From: Desulfuromonadaceae bacterium
GTDB taxonomy: Bacteria > Desulfobacterota > Desulfuromonadia > Geobacterales > Pseudopelobacteraceae
NCBI GenBank assembly: GCA_028686145.1
Contig: JAQUCQ010000003.1
Coordinates: forward strand, 1,020 to 35,500
Direction: 5' to 3'
Length of the DNA: 34,481 nt
Of this stretch, positions 9,325 through 17,912 are shown piece after piece (positions within the stretch are counted from its first letter, which is position 1; each line of letters begins with the position of its first letter). The translations under genes and the position numbers were made by a program. Under the pieces are notes generated by a model, which had not been told where the DNA came from, did no database searches, and worked only from the letters and a program-made list of their open reading frames with translations.

Positions 9325-9340
9325 AAAGGAGAAAAACACC

Positions 9341-9625
9341 ATGTTCAAGACCATAGATATAAACGATTACCAGTCATGCTTAAAAGAAGCCGGATTACAA
9401 GACGAAGCTGCCGAAGCGACTGCGAAGGTGATAGCAGAGAAAATTGCAACTTTTCAGCAGCAAACGAAACCCATTTACTGGCTCATAGTCCCAACTCTGG
9501 GTATGACATATTTTCTTCAAAGACATTTGACGGACTACCTGAAGCAAGAAATTATACATATCCTAACCAAATCCGGCGTCAATATCGACGAGGTAGACCG
9601 GTTGATTATGATGACGCAAAAATAG
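9341..9625 (+). CDS. Small membrane-associated protein closing the transfer operon, 94 aa
   Basis: ATG after an AAGGAG site, 16 nt after the coupling protein stop and just before a strong terminator. The first 45 residues are a predicted amphipathic helix, followed by one hydrophobic stretch (PIYWLIVPTLGMTYFL, about 48-63) and a helical tail. The layout is that of small coiled-coil inner-membrane proteins. Function unknown; it is likely last in the operon. Confidence 0.55.
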   Translation: MFKTIDINDYQSCLKEAGLQDEAAEATAKVIAEKIATFQQQTKPIYWLIVPTLGMTYFLQRHLTDYLKQEIIHILTKSGVNIDEVDRLIMMTQK

Positions 9626-9634
9626 AACCAGCAC

Positions 9635-9664
9635 AAAAAATGCACTCATTACGAGTGCTTTTTT
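9635..9664 (+). terminator. Rho-independent terminator of the transfer operon (possibly bidirectional)
   Basis: Stem GCACTC (9642-9647) / GAGTGC (9653-9658), loop ATTAC, followed by six T. A run of six A before the stem extends pairing and would also terminate transcripts from the opposite strand. Confidence 0.85.
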
Positions 9665-9683
9665 GTGTGCTTATCTGGCAATT

Positions 9684-9694
9684 ATTACCGGTAT
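9684..9694. promoter_or_regulatory. Isolated ATTACCGGTAT site
   Basis: A single copy of the half-site pair found in the other operator clusters, here 20 bp after the transfer-operon terminator. It has imperfect symmetry and may be a remnant. Confidence 0.3.
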
Positions 9695-9735
9695 GACTTC
9701 AAGCCATAAATGCCTTATACCTGAGACAACTATTT

Positions 9736-10425
9736 TTAATCTTGGTAATTTGTGTGCCTGAGTGAAGTTGCTGTTGTGCCTACGATATAGATTCCTGTCG
9801 GGACAACAATGGTAGGGTGTTGAATGCCGTCAGTTGCATGGTGAATGAGCGTAGTAGGCTCAGTTATTTTATATTGTCTCCCACAGTCGCCTGATGCGTA
9901 CAAAACCGGCATTTCAAAGTTGTGATGCCCCGCACCCATAGTTTCATGCTTGAATGCCTCATCTGGATACGCATTTCCGTTTGCAGGTTTCAGAAGAAAA
10001 TCCCCCTGCTGGATAACGTTGTAATCGGCACCAATTCCGAGTTTTCTGAGACGCTTGGTTATATTTGCCGGATTGCATTCCATCCAGCCTTTTGTTGCCG
10101 GTGCGCGATGAACATAAATATGTCCGCTATCACCTACAAAAACAGCAAAGCAAAAATGCTGACGACCTCCTACATGTCTCCTGCGGTTAGCAAACCCACA
10201 GAGTCCAGTAATTAGCAGCGCCTGCCCATCATTTGACAAGACTTCAGTATGTTCATGGGTTTTCCCGCCGCCGTATTTGTCATTCCACTCGAAATCATAA
10301 TAGGTTATTGTGACCATTCCAGATTCTTGGCAAATATCAATGTCCGGGAACATATCTTTTGCCGTGGTCCAGTTACTGCTGTGAGTGATAGTTCGGTGAG
10401 TTGTTGTAAAGCTAATTACTTTCAT
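9736..10425 (-). CDS. Hypothetical histidine-rich protein, 229 aa
   Basis: No recognisable catalytic family. The protein has no signal peptide and no membrane segment. It is rich in His, notably KTHEHTEV near residue 57, GAGHHNFEMPVLYA near 168 and TTLIHHATDGIQHPTIVVP near 195. The last 60 residues have the pattern T-x-H-x(n)-H-P-x-I-x-V-P-x-G-x-Y-x-V, which I have seen at the ends of some phage and plasmid accessory proteins and which may bind metal; that resemblance is an impression, not a match. The start ATG follows an AGGAG-type site (AGGAGAAAGGC on the minus strand). The gene converges on the transfer-operon terminator and stands alone. Confidence 0.6.
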   Translation of the reverse strand: MKVISFTTTHRTITHSSNWTTAKDMFPDIDICQESGMVTITYYDFEWNDKYGGGKTHEHTEVLSNDGQALLITGLCGFANRRRHVGGRQHFCFAVFVGDSGHIYVHRAPATKGWMECNPANITKRLRKLGIGADYNVIQQGDFLLKPANGNAYPDEAFKHETMGAGHHNFEMPVLYASGDCGRQYKITEPTTLIHHATDGIQHPTIVVPTGIYIVGTTATSLRHTNYQD

Positions 10426-10497
10426 GCCTTTCTCCTAAATTTACGTGCCCTACACATGTAGGGGTTCTGTTGCTCCATCAGCGGAGACAACGCAAAA

Positions 10498-10622
10498 AAT
10501 CCACTCCACAGTTCAAACTCAAGTTGCCACGCTTGGAGTTTTTCAGTGGAGTGGATTGCAAATCCAATACGAGTACTCAGTATTGGAAACATCTGTATTT
10601 TCAGGTACTCCAAGCATGGCAA
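10498..10622. repeat. Nested and mutually exclusive inverted repeats (oriT or structured-RNA candidate)
   Basis: Three structures overlap. First, AATCCACTCCAC (10498-10509) pairs perfectly with 10546-10557, and inside it AAACTCAAG pairs with CTTGGAGTTT. Second, TCCAATAC (10563-10570) pairs with GTATTGGA (10580-10587) around the palindrome GAGTACTC. Third, about 17 bases from 10523 pair with about 17 bases ending at 10622 (15 matches). TGGATT-GCA-AATCCA gives a further alternative. The whole gap between the two starts (10426-10842) otherwise holds only AT-rich sequence. Confidence 0.6.
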
Positions 10623-10842
10623 GAAAATTATGCTCGATATTTGGACTTTGTAAATAAAATAATCTGTAATATCGGCATGTTACATTGACAAATTGTTATT
10701 TTCATGGTAATTCAAATACACTCAATATCTTCAACCAATAGATATTGTTGATATTTTAAAAAACTAAGAAAAATTGATTTTTTTGTTGTTTTTTTGTGTG
10801 TCGGGGTTTTGACATACCGATAATTTGGGTTTTGGGGGAGAT

Positions 10843-11124
10843 ATGACCAAGGCAACACTTGCAGACAACATGGCAGAAAGGTTGAAGATTAGTAAAAAAG
10901 AGGCGTCTGCCCATTTGGAAGAGCTACTGGAGCTTATTAAGACCACCTTGGAGTCTGGGGAACAGGTGAAAATTGCAGGTTTTGGGGTTTTTCAGATTCA
11001 GCAGAAGAAGAACCGTCGTGGCAGGAATCCTCAGACAGGTGAAGCGATTACCATTGGTGCCCGTAAAGTCATGTCATTTAAGGTAAGCAATGTCCTGAAA
11101 GAAGCAATCAACAGAGAGGCATAA
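10843..11124 (+). CDS. IHF/HU-family nucleoid protein, 93 aa
   Basis: The whole chain fits the HU/IHF fold: N-terminal helices with ISKKEASAHLEELLELIKTT, the saddle GEQVKIAGFGVFQIQQKKNR, and the DNA-binding arm RRGRNPQTGEAITIGARK. The RNPQTGE segment with the conserved Pro resembles IHF alpha more than HU. It should bend DNA. The ATG at 10843 is chosen because GGGGGAG ends two bases before it; an in-frame TTG upstream has no such site. A single nucleotide separates its stop from the NYN-LOTUS gene, so the two are cotranscribed. Confidence 0.88.
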   Translation: MTKATLADNMAERLKISKKEASAHLEELLELIKTTLESGEQVKIAGFGVFQIQQKKNRRGRNPQTGEAITIGARKVMSFKVSNVLKEAINREA

Positions 11125-11125
11125 A

Positions 11126-12433
11126 ATGAATGGCATTGAAAGAATAGCACTTTTTGTTGATTTAGAAAATTTTGTTGGCTTCTGTTGTAAGCATGGTTTG
11201 GTGATTGACTTGGAGCCAGAGATTGAAAAATTAAAAGAACTAGGCAAGGTCACGGTACGAAAATCATTCGGAGATATCCACAAACTACCAATTGCACCCG
11301 ATGATAAAAAAGCTGTCAGAAAAATGCTTCAACAAAATCTAATTCAGCACGAAGATATTCCCTACCAGAATGAATTTAAGAACAGTGCCGATATCAGGCT
11401 AGTTATAGATGCATTATCACTGGTTTATCAAAATGAGCATATCGACAAAATAGCCGTGGTTGCTTCCGACCGTGATTATTTACCTTTGTTTGCCAAAATA
11501 AGGGAAATAGGAAAAGAAATAATTGGCATTGGTGGAAACTATGAAGCTACCCCAACTCTTATAGTTAAAGCCTGCGATTATTTTTTATACCATGAAAATC
11601 TTGTTAAAAATAACAAGCCTGCTCAAATAGAGCAGTCAGCCCAACCCAAATATATCGATATTAAAAATGACCTAAATAATCAGGAAGAAGAAATTATTCA
11701 GCACGAAGAACTAAGCTTCGAGCCAAGTAAAGCTTTTGAATTACTCTGTGAAGCTATTAAGTCTTTGGAGAGATATGGCGTAAATGAAATAGTTGGAGTT
11801 AAAGTTATCCATACAATGCGAAATATGCAACCAGACTTTGATTATGTCAATTATGGTTTTAAGAGCTTCAAAGACTTATGTTATGCAGCGGAAAATAAAG
11901 GGCTAATATCAATAAACCACAACGGTATCGTGTTTGAATTAAGTCTTAACAACGATATAGTACAAAAACAAGAATTAGTTATTGATTTACCTTATCTTAG
12001 AAGCTGGTTTTATGACAAAATTAAAGTTGATTTGCCAAATAATGATGAACGCAATGAAATTTACGAAAAGCTGCTGTCTCCAAATATATACGAAATTGAA
12101 TTGAGCTTAAATGAGCTTTCAAAAAACATAGCAGGTTCAATACATTCTATTAAAGCATCAAAAGCATGTTATAAAATTTTATTCAGTTTATATAAGAGCG
12201 GATGTTTTGATTGTATACCCGGACAAACACCATACAATCCAATCATACTTAAACTTAGCAATCAATATGAGGACTGTAATACACTTGATTACAAATTAAT
12301 CGAAAACACTATCAAAGTTTACAACCGCGAAAACAGTGTAAAAATTCCATCATCAATATGGAGCCAGTTTTTCTTTGAAACAGACAATAGCGAAGCTTTG
12401 ATTGACGATATTATTAAAGGCTTAGATAGATAA
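11126..12433 (+). CDS. NYN (PIN-like) nuclease domain plus LOTUS/OST-HTH domain protein, 435 aa
   Basis: Residues 1-165 form a LabA-type NYN domain: RIALFVDLENFVGF carries the first acidic residues, NSADIRLVIDALSL the middle Asp and AVVASDRDYLPLFAKIRE the third acidic cluster, a set expected for a metal-dependent RNase. Residues about 200-275 look like a LOTUS/OST-HTH domain, a fold that binds structured RNA (SFKDLCYAAENKGLISINHN). The last 150 residues are helical and unrecognised. Start ATG lies one base after the IHF-like stop. NYN-LOTUS proteins are suspected RNA-processing or defence factors; pairing with an IHF-like protein is unusual. Codon use is more AT-rich than the transfer genes. 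Confidence 0.75.
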   Translation: MNGIERIALFVDLENFVGFCCKHGLVIDLEPEIEKLKELGKVTVRKSFGDIHKLPIAPDDKKAVRKMLQQNLIQHEDIPYQNEFKNSADIRLVIDALSLVYQNEHIDKIAVVASDRDYLPLFAKIREIGKEIIGIGGNYEATPTLIVKACDYFLYHENLVKNNKPAQIEQSAQPKYIDIKNDLNNQEEEIIQHEELSFEPSKAFELLCEAIKSLERYGVNEIVGVKVIHTMRNMQPDFDYVNYGFKSFKDLCYAAENKGLISINHNGIVFELSLNNDIVQKQELVIDLPYLRSWFYDKIKVDLPNNDERNEIYEKLLSPNIYEIELSLNELSKNIAGSIHSIKASKACYKILFSLYKSGCFDCIPGQTPYNPIILKLSNQYEDCNTLDYKLIENTIKVYNRENSVKIPSSIWSQFFFETDNSEALIDDIIKGLDR

Positions 12434-12434
12434 T

Positions 12435-12617
12435 ATGAAACTATGCGATAAACATATAGATTTACTCACCGGCGAAGGCGATTGTCTTGCTTGCAAACAT
12501 GCAGATATCTTGGAATATCTTGAAGCCATAAAAGCCTCGCATCGCAAGGAAATACTTGAATTAAAGACACGAATAGCGGAGCTGGAAGAGAAATATCAAT
12601 TCGTAATATCGGAATAA
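12435..12617 (+). CDS. Cys/His mini-protein with coiled coil, 60 aa
   Basis: ATG one base after the preceding stop, so translationally coupled. The N-terminal 22 residues hold C4, H7, C17, C20 and H22 (CDKH ... CLACKH), a plausible small zinc knuckle; the rest is a charged coiled coil (ASHRKEILELKTRIAELEEK). Probably an accessory of the NYN-LOTUS protein. No family known to me. Confidence 0.55.
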   Translation: MKLCDKHIDLLTGEGDCLACKHADILEYLEAIKASHRKEILELKTRIAELEEKYQFVISE

Positions 12618-12637
12618 TTGTTTTTGATAGAATTGAG

Positions 12638-13381
12638 TTATTGTCTTTCAAATATATTGAATTTATAAATATTATATTTTTGTAACATATATTTAATAGT
12701 TGTTATCAATACTCCAAAACCATATTTTATAGAATTGATAAAACTAATTGAGGAAGCATCGTTGAAATAATTAGTAGGACAGCTTATTTCACCTATATTA
12801 TATTTAAAATAAATAGATTGTATTAATATTTCATTGTCAAAAACGAAGCTGTCTGAATTATTTTTTAACGGAATTGTTTTGAGTAAACTACTTCTATAAG
12901 CTCTAAACCCTGTGTGATATTCAGATAATTTCGCACCTGTCATAATATTTTGGAAAGCAGTTAACAATCTGTTTGATATATATTTATAAATAGGCATACC
13001 ACCAGTTAAAGCCCCGCCTCCTAAAATTCTTGAACCAAGAACAATATCGTAGTGACCAGATATAACCATAGAAGCCATTGCCGTAACTAAGCGTGGTGAA
13101 TATTGGTAGTCAGGGTGTAACATTATAATTACGTCAGCAGAAAGATTTAACGCTGTTTCATAACAGGTCTTTTGATTAGCCCCATAACCTTTGTTGTTTC
13201 CATGTACAATAGTCGTAATTCCAAGAGATAATGCTGTTTGAACAGTATTATCATTAGACGCATCATCAACGAGGACTATATCATCAATATATTCGTGTGG
13301 TAATTCATCATATGTTCGTAATAATGTTTTATCAGCATTATAAGCAGGCATTACAACGATTATTTTATTGCCAAGCATCAC
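12638..13381 (-). CDS. GT2 family glycosyltransferase (polyprenyl-phosphate sugar synthase-like), 247 aa
   Basis: The GT-A fold is clear: [20 protein letters not shown] at the N-terminus, [12 protein letters not shown] (first acidic pair) and [12 protein letters not shown] (the DxD-like position), then [15 protein letters not shown] and [12 protein letters not shown], typical of dolichyl-phosphate-mannose/glucose synthase relatives. It should load a sugar from a nucleotide donor onto a lipid phosphate. It has no membrane tail. The first Met codons are GTG 13379-13381 and ATG 13376-13378; either overlaps closely with the stop of the upstream GT39-like gene. Last gene of the hxs-associated operon. 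Confidence 0.87.
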   Translation of the reverse strand: MMLGNKIIVVMPAYNADKTLLRTYDELPHEYIDDIVLVDDASNDNTVQTALSLGITTIVHGNNKGYGANQKTCYETALNLSADVIIMLHPDYQYSPRLVTAMASMVISGHYDIVLGSRILGGGALTGGMPIYKYISNRLLTAFQNIMTGAKLSEYHTGFRAYRSSLLKTIPLKNNSDSFVFDNEILIQSIYFKYNIGEISCPTNYFNDASSISFINSIKYGFGVLITTIKYMLQKYNIYKFNIFERQ

Positions 13382-13382
13382 T

Positions 13383-14936
13383 TTATCTACCTGACCTATC
13401 GCTTTTTAACAAAAGTATTAACTCATAATCATTATTTATTTTTGCTACTCTTTTAAAAGTAAAGTTATCTATTATTTTTTTAAAGTTATCATACCTTACT
13501 ATATTTTTGTCGTTATCAATCTTATTCAAAAAATATATTTTGAAATTACCACTATCAGCAATTGAGTTGATTCTTTCAAAACTCACATTATGGCTATCTA
13601 AAAAAATCCTGTTTACATCAGCATACAAATGAAATACTGAAGTCATGTCGGTTAAAACTATATCATTTTCACTTGTAATCTCCAGTGTCTGAGTTATTGG
13701 TAATATTATTTTAGCATGCTCAATTTCGCTTAAATTAATCCTTAGTTTGAAGTTAGAATAAATAACAAATAGCATAAAAAATACGATAACTAATCGTATA
13801 GTGATTTTATTTATTCTATGTGAATAATTTAGTATTAGTCCATAAAAATTAGATAAAGCCAAACAAGCAATAGGATAAAAGTTTGAAGAGTATCTTAGAG
13901 TATCAAACACCTCGACATCACCATAATGAATCTGATAATAGCTTCTGTAATGGCTTGAATACATAACAAGATATAACACAGATAAAATAGAAGTTATTTT
14001 AAGCTCGTCATTGTTCTTTTTGAATATGGCATATATACAGAATATGATTACAATGATGCCAGATATCCCATACAAATTAAAATTGAAGTATGATTTTAAA
14101 TATACTGGAAAGAGTTCTTTGAAAATATCAAAACTAAATGTAGATACACCAAGTTCTTTGCTTTCAGCCATTTCCATCTCATTCACTTTTGAAAACATGT
14201 TGTATATTAAAGCGAATACCGATGGAATAATAGTAATTGAAGATAGCCTAAAAGCATTTCTATAGCTTATATCTTTATAATATAAATCTACTACTATTTT
14301 TAAAACGGGTAATATTAGTAGTATCAAGTTTTCGCGCTTAGTTAGAAACGAGAGTATTACAAAAGTTATGGCTAAAACATAGTATTTAAAATCACATTCA
14401 CTGATTTCTATACATATTTTAAAAAAGAAGTAAACAAATGATAGGACTAGAAGTGATGAAAAAGTCTCTGAAAGACCAGAAGTATTAAATACATTTATAA
14501 ATGGAGTTGAAGTAAACATCACCATTGCAACTATTATTTCGTTTTTATTTTTCTTGAGAGATTTGAGTAATTTGTAAAAAACATAAAGAACAAGTACACT
14601 TGCTATAAAGTTTATTATAAATACATTTAAAACAGAGAAGCCTATTAGCTTATTTAATAAATAAAGCACAAATGGAAACACCATGTAGTGTCCACCATAT
14701 GTTTTGGTCATATAACATTCTTTTAAACTTCCATCCATGCAGCTTTTTGTTTGGAATATGTCAGTACTCCAATCATAATCAAACATAAGGCTTCTTGCTG
14801 TGTCAGCAAAAATATATGCATCTTCATACTCAATGCCGTGAAAGTTGTACCAGACGAATAAAAGCCGTATAGATATTGCAAAAGCAAAAACTAAAATAAT
14901 AAAATTTATTTTATATTTCGATATATGTTCAGTCAT
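13383..14936 (-). CDS. Polytopic GT39/ArnT-like membrane glycosyltransferase, 517 aa
   Basis: About 10-12 hydrophobic helices and, in the first loop after helix 1, the acidic pair [14 protein letters not shown] typical of GT-C enzymes such as ArnT and protein O-mannosyltransferases. Such enzymes take sugars from polyprenyl phosphate on the periplasmic side. The gene directly precedes a GT2 enzyme able to make such a donor, so the pair probably works together. It lies 66 bp after hxsA, from which it is separated by a terminator hairpin. Very AT-rich (Lys/Ile/Asn-heavy). The acceptor is unknown; the Ser-rich HxsA tail is an attractive candidate. Confidence 0.78.
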   Translation of the reverse strand: MTEHISKYKINFIILVFAFAISIRLLFVWYNFHGIEYEDAYIFADTARSLMFDYDWSTDIFQTKSCMDGSLKECYMTKTYGGHYMVFPFVLYLLNKLIGFSVLNVFIINFIASVLVLYVFYKLLKSLKKNKNEIIVAMVMFTSTPFINVFNTSGLSETFSSLLVLSFVYFFFKICIEISECDFKYYVLAITFVILSFLTKRENLILLILPVLKIVVDLYYKDISYRNAFRLSSITIIPSVFALIYNMFSKVNEMEMAESKELGVSTFSFDIFKELFPVYLKSYFNFNLYGISGIIVIIFCIYAIFKKNNDELKITSILSVLYLVMYSSHYRSYYQIHYGDVEVFDTLRYSSNFYPIACLALSNFYGLILNYSHRINKITIRLVIVFFMLFVIYSNFKLRINLSEIEHAKIILPITQTLEITSENDIVLTDMTSVFHLYADVNRIFLDSHNVSFERINSIADSGNFKIYFLNKIDNDKNIVRYDNFKKIIDNFTFKRVAKINNDYELILLLKSDRSGR

Positions 14937-14952
14937 ATTTTTTTGGACAAAA

Positions 14953-14981
14953 AAAACGGCAACTTATTAAGTCGCCGTTTT
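14953..14981 (-). terminator. Rho-independent terminator between hxsA and the glycosyltransferases
   Basis: On the minus strand AAAACGGC-G-ACTT pairs with AAGT-T-GCCGTTTT around a three-base loop with a single mismatch, followed by a T run. It would end or attenuate transcription after hxsA, letting the peptide gene be made in excess over the downstream glycosyltransferases. Confidence 0.75.
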
Positions 14982-15002
14982 TGATAGAGATAATAAATTA
15001 AT

Positions 15003-15248
15003 TTAATATCTGCTCGAATAGTGAGAAGAGTGTGAAGAATGTGAAGAATGTGAGCTGTGTGAATAGTGCCCAGCCTCTTCCATGTTGGGTCTGAACTGGT
15101 TGCTGGCATGGTCTAAAACAAGCGGTGAACTTTCGGTAACACCAGATTGATAAATCTGGGTTGAAGCTTGTGAAGCAGTGTCAGTGAATCCAATTACAGC
15201 TGCAAGTGATGCACACACGGTTAAAAGCTTTCTAAATCCAATCGCCAT
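15003..15248 (-). CDS. hxsA: His-Xaa-Ser repeat precursor peptide HxsA, 81 aa
   Basis: An N-terminal signal peptide (MAIGFRKLLTVCASLAAVIG then FTDTASQAS) is followed by a spacer and a C-terminal tract of six His-Xaa-Ser units (residues 61-78: HYS, four HSS, HYS), then SRY. This is the signature of the Hxs system, in which HxsA is thought to be the substrate of the two radical SAM enzymes. ATG at 15246-15248 is chosen because GGGAGGTG lies five bases before it; a TTG 18 bp upstream is less likely. The tract would be exported to the periplasm or beyond. Part of operon hxsD-hxsB-hxsC-hxsA. Confidence 0.9.
   Translation of the reverse strand: MAIGFRKLLTVCASLAAVIGFTDTASQASTQIYQSGVTESSPLVLDHASNQFRPNMEEAGHYSHSSHSSHSSHSSHYSSRY
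15015..15068 (-). repeat. 9-nt tandem repeat encoding the six His-Xaa-Ser units
   Basis: Six successive 9-base units, with the first and last diverged (Tyr codon in place of Ser at the middle position). Near-identical central units suggest recent expansion, so copy number may vary among relatives. Confidence 0.85.
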
Positions 15249-15340
15249 TTCAACACCTCCCTTCAAGTATTTTAATTTTATTAAATTGAACTCATTTATA
15301 GAATGTAATTACCATATTTCAAATAAAAATCAAGCGAGAA

Positions 15341-16468
15341 TTAAATTATTTTGCTAACCGTTGGGCTAACAAACTTACCAGAAGTGCTAAAAAAGCCACA
15401 ACACTCTGATATTTTTATACAACCATCACAAGCAGGTAGATAGTCATTTTTCCAGTCCGAAATGGATTGACGAGCAAATAGCCAAGATGCGGGAGTGAGA
15501 AGGCAATAAGGAATATTGTAAATTGAAGTATTCAGGAACGCTCTGTGAAGAATTTTAGAAGCATTTTCAAGCTGTTTTTTATATTCAGCAGGGTCAATCC
15601 ATACCTTATCGTAGTTGCTTCTTGCATAACCTGTTATTTCCATACCCATGAAAGCAACATGGTAGACGAACGGAAAGTTCCGATATAAAAAATATGCAAA
15701 CTCTTCAAGTCGCCCATAGTTCAATTTGTTTATAACGTGCCTGATTTCAACTTTTTGTCTGAATTTTGCGAGATTGTAGAGACCTTGAATAGTCTTTTGA
15801 AAGCTACTTTTGCTACCAGATATTTCATCATTCAATTCCTCTATATCTGAATGCAATGAAATACAGATAAGGCAATTAGAAAGGTTTACAGAAGAAAATT
15901 CTTTTGCAAAATTGAAATCAGAAAAACTCCTTCCATTAGTTAGCAACATTACTAATGCGTGGTCAAACCTTTCTTTTATTTTCTTTAATATATTTAAAAA
16001 TTTCTCACCTAGTAATGTCGGTTCACCACCTGAAATACATATTTTTGAAATTTTGCTTGGTTCAAGTCTATCCAGAAGCTCCATAGCGATATAGTACAAC
16101 TCATCGTCGTGCTTCTGTGGAGGTTGTGGACACATAAGACATCTACAATCACACGAAGCAGTAGGAAATATGGTGTTGCTATCAGATTTGGTGTCCCATA
16201 CAGTAGTTAATAATCCATTGTTTCCTATGTGTATTATGTCACCTTCATTTAAATCAGCTAAATCTTTATTTTCAATTATGAAAACAGATTTAGCTTTATC
16301 AGATACGTGTTTATTGTCTGTTATTAAAACAGAATATCCGAATGGGCTAGAAGATATTCCTGACCCAACGTAAGCTTTTCCTCTACGATTAAATACTGTT
16401 TTATTGTATGTTACTTCCGCAATAATATTTTTATCAATATTTTTTAGCTCACCTTTAAATACCTTCAA
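15341..16468 (-). CDS. hxsC: His-Xaa-Ser system radical SAM protein HxsC, 375 aa
   Basis: Radical SAM enzyme: the cluster motif is in FPTASCDCRCLMCPQ, with C106, C110 and C113 in CX3CX2C spacing, followed by KICISGGEPTLLG, the SAM-binding GGEP element. An N-terminal domain of about 100 residues precedes the barrel, and the C-terminus has a Cys-rich end (ACDGCIKISECCGFF), probably for an extra cluster or zinc. It is expected to modify HxsA. The start is a TTG with a strong AAAGGAGG seven bases before; it overlaps the end of hxsB by 14 nt, so translation is coupled. Confidence 0.9.
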   Translation of the reverse strand: MKVFKGELKNIDKNIIAEVTYNKTVFNRRGKAYVGSGISSSPFGYSVLITDNKHVSDKAKSVFIIENKDLADLNEGDIIHIGNNGLLTTVWDTKSDSNTIFPTASCDCRCLMCPQPPQKHDDELYYIAMELLDRLEPSKISKICISGGEPTLLGEKFLNILKKIKERFDHALVMLLTNGRSFSDFNFAKEFSSVNLSNCLICISLHSDIEELNDEISGSKSSFQKTIQGLYNLAKFRQKVEIRHVINKLNYGRLEEFAYFLYRNFPFVYHVAFMGMEITGYARSNYDKVWIDPAEYKKQLENASKILHRAFLNTSIYNIPYCLLTPASWLFARQSISDWKNDYLPACDGCIKISECCGFFSTSGKFVSPTVSKII

Positions 16469-17912
16469 GGCGAACCTCCTTTAACGGACGTCTCGTAATC
16501 CAAGCCCAGAAAACATCCAATGTATCGCTATCTTTTTCTTTCAGCTTTTTAAACAGAATGTCGAATATAGCCATATTTTTTTCACAAAAACTACTTCCGG
16601 GTCTTTTCCCTATTAAATCACCATATTCAAGATAATTTCTGATGGGGTCTGCTCCACAATATGTTTTATACATACATGTAGAACATCCCGGCATAATTTC
16701 TACAATCGACTTTGATACAATTTCACGTAATACCGAACCACCAAATATCTCATCATAAGAATCAACAAATACGTTTCCCATTTTAAATTTAGTATCACCC
16801 ATTCGTGCTAACATTCTTGCTTCATCAGCTGGGTAAACATCACCATTATAATCATAAATTACGCCAGCTATGCCTGCACCAGAAGGAGATTGTAAATCAA
16901 CAAAACCAGTTGAAAATGGTGTAAGTATCCTTGATAAAAGAAGTGTAGTAAAATATTCTGAGAAATCTACACCGTTAAGATTAAGTTCGATAATGTAGTC
17001 AAGCGTCTCTTCAAATTTTTCTGTAAAGCGTTTTATTGAATAGCCCAAGTCTGTTGAATTTTCAGCAGCAAGTCCATAAGGATTTAAACTTCTAAGAAAA
17101 ATTCCGTTAAACCCAAGCCTAATATATTCGTCTACTACTTCATTCATGTTCTCAATATTATCAATAGTCGTCGTCATTAAAGCCGAGACTGCGTCATAAC
17201 CACATATACTTCTGGCTTCTTTGAGCTTGTCCAAGAAAATATCATATGTACCAACGCCACTTCTTAATATCCTATTTTTATCATGCAGATACTTAGGACC
17301 ATCTAATGACGTAGATATATAAACACCGTTTTCTTTAAGATATAAGAGCTTGTCGGTGGATATATTTGTGAGATTAGTGCAAATAACAAATTCGAGTTTT
17401 TTCTTTTTGCTTTTGTTAATCAATTTTGCGTGTTCAATAGCACCTGTAAGTGCATTCCAATTTAAACTTGGTTCTCCACCTTGTAATTCAATTTTTATTG
17501 AATTACTTGGTGAATTAAAAGCCATTTCAACAGATTTTTTAGCAACTTCTGGTGACATATCATATTGCATTGCTGTATCGCTTTCAGCGGATACTTGGCA
17601 GTATTTGCAATCTTGATTGCACCTAACAGTTAATACCATCATATGCAAGGTGGTAAATGAAGATATGAAATGTTTTCTTGTTCGATAGCGTGTAGCTATC
17701 ATGTTTACGGCATTGGATAAATCACCAGTAACCATAAACTGTTTGCTTTTTAAAGAATTTATATCTGGCGAATTAGTGGTAAAATCACCTTTAATAAAAT
17801 TGTTCAGCTCAATATAGTCAATAAAGTGATATTCACCACTTTCATTTACCATTAAATATTTGTCTTCAAATCTTCCAAATTGAAATGGCATTATATGATA
17901 ATTATATTGCAC
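16455..17912 (-). CDS. hxsB: His-Xaa-Ser system radical SAM-SPASM maturase HxsB, 485 aa
   Basis: Radical SAM core with CX3CX2C at C98, C102 and C105 (VRCNQDCKYCQVS) and IELQGGEPSLNW as the SAM-binding element; a C-terminal SPASM-type region carries C410, C413, C419 and C443 for auxiliary iron-sulfur clusters. This architecture is used for carbon-centred crosslinks in ribosomal peptides. The N-terminal 80 residues may recognise the leader. GTG at 17912 is chosen over the ATG seven codons in because an AGGAA site lies before it; it overlaps hxsD by 11 nt. Confidence 0.92.
   Translation of the reverse strand: MQYNYHIMPFQFGRFEDKYLMVNESGEYHFIDYIELNNFIKGDFTTNSPDINSLKSKQFMVTGDLSNAVNMIATRYRTRKHFISSFTTLHMMVLTVRCNQDCKYCQVSAESDTAMQYDMSPEVAKKSVEMAFNSPSNSIKIELQGGEPSLNWNALTGAIEHAKLINKSKKKKLEFVICTNLTNISTDKLLYLKENGVYISTSLDGPKYLHDKNRILRSGVGTYDIFLDKLKEARSICGYDAVSALMTTTIDNIENMNEVVDEYIRLGFNGIFLRSLNPYGLAAENSTDLGYSIKRFTEKFEETLDYIIELNLNGVDFSEYFTTLLLSRILTPFSTGFVDLQSPSGAGIAGVIYDYNGDVYPADEARMLARMGDTKFKMGNVFVDSYDEIFGGSVLREIVSKSIVEIMPGCSTCMYKTYCGADPIRNYLEYGDLIGKRPGSSFCEKNMAIFDILFKKLKEKDSDTLDVFWAWITRRPLKEVRLEGI

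Noticed and set aside
10422-10622. A 66-codon minus-strand frame before the His-rich gene
   Set aside because: It is made almost wholly of the inverted-repeat zone, so openness is a by-product of repeated sequence; no start site signal.
15015-15068. The 9-nt repeats as a simple-sequence or CRISPR-like repeat
   Set aside because: They encode in-frame His-Xaa-Ser units of HxsA next to the matching maturases.
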